From Neocallimastix lanati (nom. inval.) (lineage: Eukaryota; Neocallimastigomycota; Neocallimastigomycetes; Neocallimastigales; Neocallimastigaceae): DNA of 64,000 nucleotides. The notes beneath the pieces are model-generated. The model searched no databases, was not told where the DNA came from, and saw nothing but the letters and a program-made list of their open reading frames with translations. Shown here piece after piece: positions 1 through 11,269 of this stretch (its first letter is position 1; each line of letters begins with the position of its first letter). The DNA lies in assembly GCA_016946835.1 (NCBI GenBank), contig JACVTC010000087.1, forward strand, positions 62,001 to 126,000. Direction: 5' to 3'. The position numbers were made by a program, and so were the translations under genes.

Positions 1-1
1 T

Positions 2-955
2 TATTGGAAAGGAATGAATAGAGAAATCCAAACCTATATTAGATGCTGCCCAAAATGCCAAATGTATAAACGCCAAAAGCAAAATGAAAATGTAGAAAAC
101 TTACCAACCAAGCCGGGATACCCATTCTCCAGAGTCGGATTGGATCTTGTTGGACCGTTACCAAAGACAAGAGCTGGGAACAAATATATAATAGTCTTAG
201 TGGACTATTTAACTAAATGGGTGGAAGCTGAACCAAAGGAAATTGGTTCAAATGATGTAATAAGATTTCTAAAAAAAGTATTTGCTCGTCATGGGGTTCC
301 TGAGCTGTTGATTACAGATAATGGGCCACAGTTCTACTCAGATAAGACCAAAGCTTTTTTGGATCTCCATGATATTTACGTAAATTATGCAACTACGTAC
401 CACCCCTCGACCAATGGAGAAGTCGAAAACAGGAACAAGGAAGTTATTAAGTATTTAAAATTATTAGCCAACGAAGAAGATGATTGGGATGAGATTCTAC
501 CCAGTGCTTTGTGGGCCTTGAGGACATGCAAAAATGAAAGAACAAAGTTTAGTAGTTTCGAACTATTGTATGGACGCCAAGATCTACAACCATTGGAACT
601 AACATTAAATAAGGAAAGTAGGAATAAATATGAAAAGGAAGAAGAATATTTTCTCCAGAAATTTATACAACACCACAAGTGGATCAAGGAAGCAGTAGAA
701 AATATCGAGACTGCAAATAAACTATGGAGTGACCTCCTTAAACAAATAAGAAGAATGCGTTCGGATTATAAACCAGGGGATCTAGTATTAGTCAAGGTTT
801 TCAATAGAAGAAAGTTAGATCCATACTTTACCGGACCTTTAAAAATAATAAAAAAGGAGTTCAACACCGTTACTGTCTGTGACCCGATATCTGGGGAAAT
901 TGCTGAAAGAAATATACACTTAAAGAACGTAATTCCCTATTTTTCTGAATTATAA
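2..955 (+). CDS. Ty3/gypsy pol, integrase 3' part (5' end outside window)
   Basis: Integrase portion of a Ty3/gypsy polyprotein that joins retrotransposon cDNA to host DNA. The frame is open from base 2, before the first ATG at 14, and those codons (YWKG) fit the end of the H2C2 zinc-binding domain, so the gene enters from the left and is truncated by the window edge. Visible: CPKC of the zinc finger; catalytic DDE core with D in DLVGPLP, D in ITDNGPQF and E in HPSTNGEVENRNK; and a GPY/F-like motif (YFTGPLKII) near the C-terminus. No chromodomain follows; the protein stops with NVIPYFSEL. A polypurine tract lies about 35 bp downstream, so this is the last gene before a 3' LTR. It differs from the minus-strand Ty3-A element at 10538-16455 and belongs to another lineage. 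Confidence 0.9.
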   Translation, partial: YWKGMNREIQTYIRCCPKCQMYKRQKQNENVENLPTKPGYPFSRVGLDLVGPLPKTRAGNKYIIVLVDYLTKWVEAEPKEIGSNDVIRFLKKVFARHGVPELLITDNGPQFYSDKTKAFLDLHDIYVNYATTYHPSTNGEVENRNKEVIKYLKLLANEEDDWDEILPSALWALRTCKNERTKFSSFELLYGRQDLQPLELTLNKESRNKYEKEEEYFLQKFIQHHKWIKEAVENIETANKLWSDLLKQIRRMRSDYKPGDLVLVKVFNRRKLDPYFTGPLKIIKKEFNTVTVCDPISGEIAERNIHLKNVIPYFSEL

Positions 956-989
956 CCAATTAAAGGACTTCAAGGGACGAAGTCTACTC

Positions 990-1001
990 TTAAGAGGGGA
1001 C
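990..1001 (+). other. Polypurine tract and presumed 3' LTR start
   Basis: A purine run (TTAAGAGGGGA) follows the integrase stop and is followed by GTTACGTTCAGAAAAATA. A close variant, ATTACATTCAGAAAAATA, recurs at 22554-22571, which suggests this is the beginning of an LTR of the family. No matching 5' LTR is in the window, so the LTR length is unknown. Confidence 0.5.
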
Positions 1002-1038
1002 GTCTTGGAACGTTACGTTCAGAAAAATATGAATTTCT

Positions 1039-1045
<7 letters not shown>

Positions 1046-1071
<26 letters not shown>

Positions 1072-1244
1072 TAACCTAATCAAAAAAAAAATAACCTAAT
1101 CAAAAAAAAAATAACCTAATCAAAAAAAAAAATAACCTAATCAAAAAAAAAAATAACCTAATCAAAAAAAAAAATAACCTAATCAAAAAAAAAAAAAATA
1201 ACCTAATCAAAAAAAAAAAAAATAACCTAATCAAAAAAAAAAAA
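1046..1244 (+). repeat. Minisatellite of TAACCTAATC plus A-tract, 8 copies
   Basis: Eight tandem copies of the core TAACCTAATC are separated by A-tracts that lengthen towards the right, so the period grows from about 20 to 25 bp. The cores look invariant while only the A-tract length varies. The array sits directly downstream of the gypsy polypurine tract and may belong to its LTR. Confidence 0.85.
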
Positions 1245-1764
1245 TTTAAATTATTTAAATTTATATTTAATTAGTTTATATGAATAAGTAAATAAATAAT
1301 GATATTTATTTAACAAACAATTAAATTATTAAATTAAAGTATATTTTTAATTAAAAGTTAGTATTTTTATTTATGTAAATAATAAACTAAATAGTTAAAT
1401 AATTTTAAATTACTAATATTTCTAAATAATATGTATTTAAAATAAATGTTTTTAATTATTTTTAATATGTATTTAAAATAAATATTGTTTATTATTTTTA
1501 AGGTATATTTAGTTAAAATATATTAATTCAATTTATATTAACAATTAAATTGTATAAAAATTATAAAATAAAAATTAGGAAAATAATCAAATAGTATAAA
1601 AAAATATTAAATTAAATTTTAAAAAAAAAAAAAAAACATATATAAATAGGAAATTTTACAAAAATAAATTTTTAGGAAAAAAATAATAATATTAATAAAA
1701 TAAAATAAAAATAAATAAAATATTATAAAAATAATTAATATAGAGCATTACGTCCCACTTTTTG
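1245..1764. other. AT-rich non-coding stretch
   Basis: Low-complexity A/T sequence with no open frame. It ends in GTCCCAC and then the TTTTG that precedes the LTR at 1765. Probably decayed LTR sequence; nothing else is recognisable. Confidence 0.4.
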
Positions 1765-3933
1765 TGTAATAATTCTATTAAGAACTAACTCAAAATAGAA
1801 TTATTAACTACAACTTAACGACTAATTCATTAAGTTGAGAAAATAAAATAAAATAAATTTTTTTACCTTTAGAGTAGAGTTTATTATAAAATTAATTATA
1901 ATAATAACACAAAAAGTAAGAGAAGAATTGTTTGTATAAATTGATTTTAAAAATATGTTTTTGAATAAAATATTTTTATTAATTTATTAAAGTTAAAAAT
2001 ATAAAATTGTTACTATTATAACTATGTTTTTTATAATAATAACTCTTGATTTCTCAAAGAGAACTCAAGAGCCTTATTTATATTTTTTTATGAAAATAAG
2101 GTTAAATAAGAAAGGGTTTTCTAATCTTAACAAATCTCTTATCTAGGAAAAGATTAGATAGAAAAACCTAGATAAGTTTTCGATCGAATTTGAATCCTTG
2201 AAGGATAAATACAAATTTTACTTTTTTTATCTTTCATTTTAATATGATTAGTATATGATTAGTATTAATCCATAGATCTACCTCAATGATTTCAGGATCT
2301 TTTTCTTCAATAATTGATTTTTCCTATTTATTATTAATGAAAATTTACCTTTTTCTACTATTTTTCTTCGAATGAGGTAGGGTTTTTTATATTTTAAATT
2401 ATATAATTTTTTTAAAAATATTTTGAAGATTGCTAATTAGGGGTTATTTATTTTAAGATAATATTTTTTATTTTTAAATTTAAAATGTTACTTTTGTGCA
2501 TGTATTTTTTAAAAAATATTAATGTATACATCATATTTATCATATTGTAAAATTTCCTATTATTTAGATATTCTATCCATATCGATCATCACATTAATTA
2601 AGTAAAACCGATTACTTCTAAAAAGTAATTGGAAAAAATCTTAATTAACCGATTTTCCAATCTAATGATCGAAAATAAAAGAATAAAATAATATAAGATA
2701 TTTCGATCATATAATTTATCCTTATTAAAAATATAAAATTAAATAGTTAATAAAATACAGAATACATTATAAAATACAGAATAAAATACAATACAAAATA
2801 TATTAGTTACAGTAGAGAATTTAACATATTATGAATATATTATTTAAAATTAATTAAATAAATTTTGTTAAATTAATGAATATTTAAAATTAAATTAAAT
2901 AAATTTAATAAATATTATATGTAATTAAATAAAGTTATAGTTATATAATAACTTAACTAAGAAAATATAATTATTTTGTTAAAAATAATTATATTTTCTT
3001 AGTTAGGTTATAATTAATATAATTTTTATTTAACTCATATTTCATTTATACACCTAATTATAATTAATAATTTATTTAATTATATATTAAAATTTTATTT
3101 AGTTTAATATTAAAAAATTTATTTAATTAAATAATTTTTATACATTTAAAATAATATTAAATTTATTTAATTATTCACTTAATTAATAAATTTATTAGTT
3201 TTAGTTTTCTCTCACTTATTAAATCATAAACTAAAACACTATTCTGTATTCTATCATGTATTCCGTATTGTATTAATCATGTATTTTATTATTAATGTAT
3301 TGTTTTATATTTTTTATGTAAAGTTCTATAAAATAGAACTAAATAGATTAAATTTTAAATTTTATGATCGAAACAATTTTCATTATTTTATTCTTTTATT
3401 TTCGATCATTATATTAGATTAAGTAATCGGTTAATTAAGGTTTTTCCAATTACTTCTTAAAAGTAATCGGTTTTACTTAATTAACGCGATGATCGATATG
3501 GATAGAATATTGATCAAAAAACTTATCTAGGTTTTTCTTCTAGTCTTTTCCTAGATAAGAGATTTGTTAAGATTAGAACCCCTTTTGATTTTAACCTTAT
3601 TTTGACAAAAAAGTATAAATAAGGCTCTTGAGTTCTCTTTGAGAAATCAAGAGTTATTATTATAACAATTATAATATAATAATAATAACAATAGTTTTAA
3701 CATTTAAAATTTCTAATAAATAATAAAACAAATTATTTTAATAAAACAAATTTTATAATTAAAACTTTTCTTTATCAATTTTAGTGTTTCGTCTATTATA
3801 ATTCGTTATAATAAACTCGAAAATTAGAAAGAACCATAGGTAAGTATGATTCTTTTCTAGACCTTTAATATTAGAAGTTAGAGCTAATATTAATGATTAA
3901 TAATTTAATTAATTTTTTAATTAAATTATTACA
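1765..3933. mobile_element. Head-to-head pair of Ty3-like LTRs flanked by TTTTG
   Basis: The left LTR is on the minus strand (1765 to about 2978, starting TGTAATAATTC). The right LTR is on the plus strand (about 2979-3933, ending TTATTACA). They meet in the middle of a near-perfect palindrome (2951-3008), which is the 5' terminal hairpin of this LTR family. TTTTG stands at 1760-1764 and 3934-3938, so the pair may have inserted as one unit. Each LTR has the R-region palindrome (around 2040-2080 and 3618-3655) with a TATAAATA on its promoter side. The left arm carries a foreign insert of about 380 bp (about 2190-2570). The U5 ends of the two arms belong to different subfamilies: the left resembles 5307-6279 and the right resembles 20739-21705. 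Confidence 0.7.
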
Positions 3934-3938
3934 TTTTG

Positions 3939-4467
3939 TTTGATACGGTACTTATAGAATAATAGAAAATAATTGTAAAAAAATAGAAAATAACAATATT
4001 AATATGTGGATTAGTGATAAAGAATATTAAATATTTTAATATAATTAAATAATATAATTAAATAATAATTAACTATCAATAGGAATTGAGAAAACTTAGT
4101 ATAAAAAGATCAATTATTAAATAATTAGAAAGGGGAATTCTTAGAGAAAAAGAATTACTCAATAGTTAAAATAAGAGATTTATACTTTATAATTAAGATT
4201 AGAAAATAGAAAGAGAAATTTTATAATAAATAATAAATATAGAAAATAGATTTTAGAGATAAATATATGAAATTATTAATTTGAAATATAAAAACAGAGA
4301 AAATAATAAAATACTAAAATATTAAATAATATTATTATCTTTGTTTAAATTATTTTTTTTTATTTGTGTGTTATTTAATTCTTATTATTAGAATATATTA
4401 TTTTATATTAAGAAAACTTGTTTGTCCCGACCCTAAAGTGACTTTTTTTATAAGTTGCGTATCATGT
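3939..4467. other. AT-rich stretch between LTRs
   Basis: No open frame. It begins with TTTGATACGGTACTTATAG, whose continuation resembles 18587 onwards, and ends with CCCGACCC...GCGTATCA. This probably represents a decayed LTR of another family. Confidence 0.4.
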
Positions 4468-5303
4468 TGGTAAAGAACGAACATATAATGGATTATTAAT
4501 TAGAAATTCAACTTACTTTAGAATCCATTATATTATTCTTTACTTAATATTACTTTACTATATTTTCTATACTAAAATATTTTCTAAATATATTTTTTTT
4601 TTATATTTTTATTAAAAGTTTCTAAAATATTATCAATAATTCTATATTTTTATTATTAATATCAATATCTATAATTTAACCTTAAATTTTATTATTTTAT
4701 TAAAGTGTTTATTATCAATATTAATATTTTATTTTTATTTTCAAATATATTATTATATTCTTATTATATTGTATCAATATTAAACTTGTATTCTTTTTAG
4801 TATTTTATTTTATTTTTAAATTGATTATTTAATATTTTCATTCCCCACAAATAAAATCAAATCTTAATTGATTAATAATAAATATTAAATATATTATAGT
4901 TTTTAAATTTATTTTATATAAAATATAAGAATATTATATTAATATTCTTGATTAAAATATCTTTATTTTTCTGTAAAATCCTTTTAAATTTTGTTTGTTA
5001 TTTTCGTATATATTAAATAATTTAGTTTTAGTATATGAAAAATAATATAAAATTATGTAAACAAAATTTATTAAAATAAAAATACTTATGAATTAGTTAA
5101 TTTAAATTAATATAAAATTTTAATTAATTAGTAATAGTAAATATTTTTTTTAAATATGATAATAAAATGTAGAAAGGTTTTACATATTTATTTTTTTTCA
5201 AAAAGTATAAATAGGTGAAGTTTTTCAATAATTAAAATATAGACAGAAAAATATTAAAAATAAATAATTAAATAAAAATTCTAATAAAACCCGAACCATA
5301 GCA
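4468..5303 (+). mobile_element. LTR of second family (TGGTAAAG...CATAGCA), copy 1
   Basis: A sequence of about 836 bp, nearly identical to 21709-22543. It begins with TG and ends with CA. It starts with an inverted repeat in which GGTAAAGAA is answered by TTCTTTAC about 60 bp later. A TATAAATA lies about 100 bp before the 3' end, as expected for the U3/R boundary of an LTR. No coding sequence is associated, so it looks like a solo LTR. Confidence 0.6.
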
Positions 5304-5306
5304 TTG

Positions 5307-6279
5307 TGTAAGAAATAATAATTATTTACTAATAAATAATTATTATTTCTTAGTCTTTATAATTATTGATAATAAATATAAATTTATTTAAATTATAATT
5401 AATTCATACATTGAGATATTATTATCAAATTTATTATAATTGTAATTATTCATACACTTAAATAATATTAGAAAATTTATTTAAATAATTATTATATGTA
5501 CACTTATTAATATTATTAATTTTATTTAGTTATTCATTTAATTATCAAGTTAATGTAAACATTAGTTTTATTTATTTTTTACATTGTACATTTAAAAGAA
5601 CAATTAATGAGTTTCTGTATTTTTTATAATTCTGTATTCTAGTTTAAAGATAGTTTTATGTTAATAAGTTTAGATTGGATTTTAAAAATAATATTTAGAA
5701 AAATAGAATAATTTAGATCATTCCGGTTATTATTGATTTTTCCTTTTATTTGATGATCTAAATTAAAATTTAGGAAATCGATATATTAAGGTTTTATCCA
5801 AATATAAAATAATATATTTGGTTTTACTTAATATATACGATGATCGATATGAATAGAATATCGATCAAAAAACTTATCTAGTTTTTTCTTCTAATCTGTT
5901 TCTAGATAAGATAATTTTTAAGATTAGAAAACCCTTTTTTATTTAACCTTATTTCCATAAAAAAATATAAATAAGGCTCTTGATTTCCCTTTAAGAAATC
6001 AAGAGTTATTATTATAAAAATATAGTTATAATAATAGCAATTTTATATTTTAAACTTTAATAAATTAATAAAACATTTTATTCAAAAACATATTTTTTAA
6101 ACCAAATTTATCCAAATATTCCTTCTTTTACTTTTTGTGTTGTTATTATAATTAATTTTATAATAAACTCTTTTTTAGGTAAAATTTTTATTTTTATTTT
6201 ATTTCTCAACTTAATGAATTAGTCATTAAGTTGAAGTTAATAATCATATTTAGTAATATAACTTAGTATGATTATTACA
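5307..6279 (+). mobile_element. Solo Ty3-like LTR
   Basis: Starts TGTAAGAAATAATAATT and ends ATGATTATTACA. Carries the terminal hairpins, a TATAAATA near 5968, the R palindrome with CTCTTGAT/ATCAAGAG near 5976-6006, and a U5 palindrome CAACTTAATGA/TCATTAAGTTG around 6208-6235. The right flank is TTTTG (6280-6284) but the left flank is CATTG, so either the duplication has decayed or the ends come from different insertions. Same subfamily as the left arm of 1765-3933. Confidence 0.7.
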
Positions 6280-6284
6280 TTTTG

Positions 6285-6942
6285 ATACAAGATGAAAAGA
6301 AAAATAATGATATTTTAAAATTATTATTAAATTATATTAATTATATAAAGTTTGTAATATATATTATTATAAAATTAATTATAAAATTAATTATAAAAAT
6401 AGTGAATTATATTAATTATAAATCATATAAAATAATATTATTATAGTATAAAATTTAATTATTATAATATAAACTTTCATATTAATGTTTATATAAAATA
6501 TAATAATTATGATTTAATATAGAGATAATAATTATGAAAAAAAAATATATAAAAATATTATTATAAAAAAAAAAAAAAAAAACTTGTTAAAAATTATTGA
6601 TATATGTTAATTAGTAATAGTTGATTTAATATAAGAAAAATGTTTTAATTAGTCGAGATAGTAGTTTAGTTTTTAGTTTTAATAAAATTAGTTGTTTAAG
6701 TAATTAATTGTAGAATATTATAATTAAATTATAATTATTAATAGTTAATTAATATGATAAAAATAAAATAAAATAAAATAAAATAAAAATAAAATATTAC
6801 AAAACAAATATCATAAAATAAAATTTTAAATAACTAAATAAAATAATTAATATTATTATTAGAATATATAATTTAATACAATTCCCCAGTGTAGCGCCCA
6901 AAACTATTGTAAATACAAATATTTTAAAATATATCGTATCAT
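6285..6942. other. AT-rich non-coding stretch
   Basis: No gene. It holds an A-run near 6570, a short AAAAT repeat near 6765-6790, and one brief GC-richer patch (CCCCAGTGTAGCGCCC near 6891), just left of the Ty3-B insertion. Confidence 0.4.
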
Positions 6943-6947
6943 TTTTG

Positions 6948-7419
6948 TGTAAGAAATTACTTATAAAATTAATTATAAATAATTTCTTAACTACAAATTA
7001 ACATTAGTTATTTACTTATTAACATTAATTTGAGAAAATAAAATTAAATATAATTAAATAAATATAAAATAATATAAATAAATAATTATACTTAACTTAA
7101 ATATAAGATAGAGTTTATTATAGAAAGTTTATAATAAACAATAACACAAAAGGAATAAAAGACACAAATATTTATAAAATATGTTTTATTTAAAAGGTTT
7201 TTGGTTTATAAATTATTTTATTTGAATTATTATTTATTATAAAAATTCTAAAATAATAACTCTTGATTTCTCGAAGAGAACTTAAGAGAATCAAATATAT
7301 ATAAATTAATAATTAAATATTATTGGTTAAAATAAATACAATAATTTAATGTATTAAATTAATGTATTAAATAAGAAAGATAGATAAATTTTATAATAAA
7401 TTTATCTAAGTTTCTTACA
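6948..7419 (-). mobile_element. 3' LTR of Ty3-B
   Basis: Begins TGTAAGAAATTACTT and ends GTTTCTTACA on the plus strand; read on the minus strand it runs U3-R-U5. The R palindrome lies near 7257-7288. The adjacent sequence at 7420-7434 reads on the minus strand as AAGTAAAGGGAGCAA, a polypurine tract, which identifies this copy as the 3' LTR. Confidence 0.8.
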
Positions 7420-7434
7420 TTGCTCCCTTTACTT
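7420..7434 (-). other. Polypurine tract of Ty3-B
   Basis: Minus-strand AAGTAAAGGGAGCAA directly abuts the LTR start TGTAAG. It matches in form and position the tract of Ty3-A (AAGAAAAAAGGGCAA at 11218-11232). Confidence 0.65.
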
Positions 7435-8734
7435 AATGAATTTGCATAAATTCATTATCATAAAAGAAGTAGTAAGTTTAAAATAAAAATTATAATTAAC
7501 CAAAAAAAACATAAAATTATATAATTTATTGAAAGTTTCGCTAACCTTAACTGCTTTACATCTAGAGAAAAGATTAACGGAAAAACTCTAGATGAATCAA
7601 TATTAAGTAAAACCAATTAACTTGGGAAAACCTTAATATTGTTTTCTAACTAATATATAAATATAAGTGAATAAATAATTATAAATTAAATAAGATAAAT
7701 ATAATTATTAAGTGTATAAATAAATATAAAACTAAATAAAATGACTATATTATTAAATGAATAAATAAATATTAAATTAAATAAATTATAATAACTAAGA
7801 AATGTAAATAAATTATTAATAAATTTATTTGTATTTCTTATATTACTCCTTTTCATTTGAATTGTTCAATGAAAGAAGAACAATTTAAGAAATAATAAAT
7901 TAAGAAATATTAAAAAGAAATAAAATTTAAATAAAATTAAAATAAATATTTAATTTCAATTTCAATTTAAAAAATTGAAATTTAAATTTTGAATTAAAAT
8001 TTATTTTAAAGAAATAATTAAATGAACAATAATTTATAAATTTATATTATATATTATATATATTTTGTATTAATAAATAAATAAATAATAATAATAATTA
8101 ATTTTACAATATATATATATATTGTATATTATTCATTAAATGAATGAAAATAATAATAATTTTAAATTATATATTATATATTATATATTTTTCATATTTA
8201 TTAAATAAATAATAACATTTTATTATTTATATTATATATATGTTATATTATTCATTAGATGAATAAATAAGTAATAATTTAAATTATACATATGAATTAT
8301 TTATTAAATAAATAAATAATAATATTTTATAATTTTTTATATTAAATTTTATATGTATATTTTGCAATATGTATTAAATAAATAATAATAATATTTTATA
8401 ATTTTTTATATTACATATATATATATATATTTTTTTTTAATAGATATAACGAGATATAGTTTTAACAAAGGGCAATTAGTAACTAACAATTATATTATTA
8501 ATAATAATATAATATTCCAATTACATAGAAGTGAATTTCAATTTTTATATCACTTCAGCCCTCGTGTAAATATCTATATGTGATCATAGAACATTGTAAT
8601 TATATATTTAAATATATCTTATAATTTTTAAAAATTTTATTTTCGTTCGTATGATCAATATTAAAAACTTTTTTTTTTATTATTATTTTTATTATTATTA
8701 CTTTATTTATCATAATTATAATTTTATTTATTAC

Positions 8735-8798
<64 letters not shown>

Positions 8799-9256
8799 TA
8801 AATTATTTATTTTTTTATTTTTATTTATTTTAAAGAAAAGAAAACTGAACAACTTATCTTTTAAATTATTAAATTATTTTATTTATTTTTTGTTGTTTGT
8901 TTATTTGTTTGTTTTATTTTGTTTCCTGTTTTGTTGCTTTGTTTTGTTTTATTTTGTTATTTTGTTTTTGTTTTTGTTTTGTTTGTTTGTTGCTTATTTT
9001 ATTTTATTTTATTTTATTTTTTTTTTTTTTAATAAGAAAAATATATATATATAATGTATATAATGTTATATATAAAAACAATTATATAATATTAAAATAT
9101 AATATAAATATAATATTATAATAGATAAACATGTTATATAAAATAAAATAAAGTAAAATAGTTAATATTTAATATTGTTAATTTTTATGAAATTTATAAA
9201 GACTTATTTTTAAAAGTAAATAAGCAAAGTAAACAGAATAAGTGTTGTTGTAACGA
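7435..9256. other. Internal, non-coding part of Ty3-B
   Basis: No plausible gene. Contains a truncated older LTR (about 7540-7842), AT dinucleotide-rich DNA, a TTA microsatellite (about 8730-8800), and a TTTTG/TTTTA-rich T-tract (about 8885-9030). The open frames over these repeats encode only Tyr, Phe or Leu runs and are not genes. Confidence 0.5.
7540..7842 (-). mobile_element. Truncated Ty3-like LTR (U3 only)
   Basis: Carries the subfamily U3 hairpin CATCTAGAG (7559-7567) / CTCTAGATG (7586-7594) and a terminal hairpin ending TTTCTTATA. It is followed by TTACTCCTTTTCATTTG, which on the minus strand is a polypurine-like tract at the same relative position as in Ty3-A and Ty3-B. R and U5 are missing. 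Confidence 0.5.
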
Positions 9257-9261
9257 AACTC

Positions 9262-10051
9262 TGTAAGAAATTGATATAAATTTTTATAATTTATTTCTAT
9301 TTCTTATTAATTAATAATTATTTCATAATTATTATTCTTTAAAAAAAATTTATTTCATTTAAAAACAATTATACCAATTAATGTATTAATTGTTATATGA
9401 AAAAATGTATTTAATATAACTTCTGCATTATTTCATAGAAAAAATGTATTTAATAAAATTTCTGCATTATTTTATCCTTCTCTTTTTTATCCTTTTTCTT
9501 TTTAATTCTTTTAGTTATTAAAATCGGTTATTAAAGTTTTTCCGATTAATTATAATTGGTTTTATTTAATAACACGATGATCAATAAGTATAGATTATTG
9601 ATCAAAAATCTTTCCAGTTTTTTCTTCTAATCTTTTTCTGGAAAGAATCATTGTTAAGATTAGAAAAATACATTTATTTTTGTAAAAATATAAATAGCTG
9701 TTGATTTTCGTCTTTAGAAAATCAAGAGTTATTATTTTAAGAAAAATATAATAACAATAAAAGACATTAATATTTCAATTAATATAAAATAGTTATTTTA
9801 AAATTTGTCAAAAAAAAATAATAAAATATTTAATAATAAAATAGATTAATAAAGTTCTTTTGATAAAAACATATTTTATTTCTCTTTCATTTAAGGTCTA
9901 TTATATTTTCTTATAATAAGCTCTAATTTTAAAGATAAGTATTAAATTCTTATTTTTATTTTAATTTTTATTTTAATTTTTATTTAATCTTAATAGTTTA
10001 GTTAATATTAATTATAAATAATAATCTCTATAATTTATAGAAATTATTACA
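9262..10051 (+). mobile_element. Solo Ty3-like LTR with AACTC duplication
   Basis: Starts TGTAAGAAATTG and ends GAAATTATTACA. AACTC stands on both sides (9257-9261 and 10052-10056). The U3 hairpin is CTTTCCAG (9610-9617) / CTGGAAAG (9638-9645). A TATAAATA near 9690 precedes the R palindrome TTGATTTTC/GAAAATCAA (about 9702-9724). The 3' terminal hairpin is TCTATAA/TTATAGA. Confidence 0.8.
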
Positions 10052-10058
10052 AACTCAT

Positions 10059-10532
10059 TGTAAGAAACTTAGATAAATTTATTATAAAATTTATCTATCT
10101 TTCTTATTTAATACATTAATTTAATACATTAAATTATTGTATTTATTTTAACCAATAATATTTAATTATTAATTTATATATATTTGATTCTCTTGAGTTC
10201 TCTTTGAGAAATCAAGAGTTATTATTTTAGAATTTTTATAATAAATAATAATTCAAATAAAATAATTAATTAATAAACAAAACCCTTTTTAATAAAACAT
10301 ATTTTATAAATATTTGTGTCTTTTATTCCTTTTGTGTTATCGTTTATTATAAACTTTCTATAATAAACTCTATCTTATATTTAAGTTAAGTATAATTATT
10401 TATTTATATTATTTTATATTTATTTAATTATATTTAATTTTATTTTCTCAAATTAATGTTAATTAGTAATAATTAATGTTAATTTGAAGTTAAGAAATTA
10501 TTTATAATTAATTTTATAAGTAATTTCTTACA
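10059..10532 (+). mobile_element. Solo Ty3-like LTR with CTCAT duplication
   Basis: 474 bp, same subfamily as the Ty3-B LTRs but inverted. Starts TGTAAGAAACTTAG and ends GTAATTTCTTACA. CTCAT flanks both sides (10054-10058, 10533-10537), overlapping the duplication of the LTR on its left. Confidence 0.8.
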
Positions 10533-10537
10533 CTCAT

Positions 10538-11217
10538 TGTAATAATCTATTTATAATATACTAACTATAACTAGATTATTAATATTTTAAGATATAAAAA
10601 TTTATACTTAACTTTATATAGAGTTTATTATAAACACTAAATATTGAAATAAACAAAAAGACTTTATTTTCTTTTAATTTATTATATAGCATTATATAAT
10701 AATAACTCTAATTTCTTTAATCAAAGAAATTTGAGTTCTTTTATACTTTTTTATTTATAATTATTTTAATAGATGAAATTATTAAATAGATGTAATTATT
10801 AAATAAATAAAATAGATAAGATAAAGTTAACAAATCAAATAAAGGTATCTAATCTTAACAAATTGATATTCAGGAAAAGATTAGTAGAAAAACCTGAATA
10901 ACTTCGATTAATATTCTAATATATTAATCATCGTATTAATTAATAAAAACCCAATCATAATAATATTGGGGGAAAAATTAATTAACCGATTGCTAAAATC
11001 TTATAAATTATCAACTAATTGAAATAATAAAATATAAATAATATTTTTAAGTAATTAATACATTACAACAAATTTGTTTACATTATTTTTCAATATATTA
11101 ATTTGGATAAATTAATATATTTTTTACATGTTAATAAATATTGAAATATAAATGAAACATAAATTAATTAAATAAGAAAATAGATTATTTTATAAGAAAT
11201 AAATCTATATTCTTACA
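10538..11217 (-). mobile_element. 3' LTR of Ty3-A
   Basis: 680 bp, starting TGTAATAATC and ending ATTCTTACA on the plus strand. Near-identical to 15776-16455. Abuts the polypurine tract. Confidence 0.9.
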
Positions 11218-11232
11218 TTGCCCTTTTTTCTT
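11218..11232 (-). other. Polypurine tract of Ty3-A
   Basis: Minus-strand AAGAAAAAAGGGCAA immediately before the 3' LTR; primes plus-strand cDNA synthesis in LTR elements. Confidence 0.75.
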
Positions 11233-11269
11233 AATTTGAAATGGGAAAATACTTACACGTTGTTTTCCT

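Noticed and set aside
1071-1230. Telomere-like AACCTAA cores
   Set aside because: Units are separated by A-tracts and have no CCC, so this is not a canonical telomere array; kept only as a minisatellite.
8651-9121. Two open frames of Tyr/Phe/Leu-rich protein
   Set aside because: They merely translate TTA and TTTTG repeats; no composition or motif of a gene.
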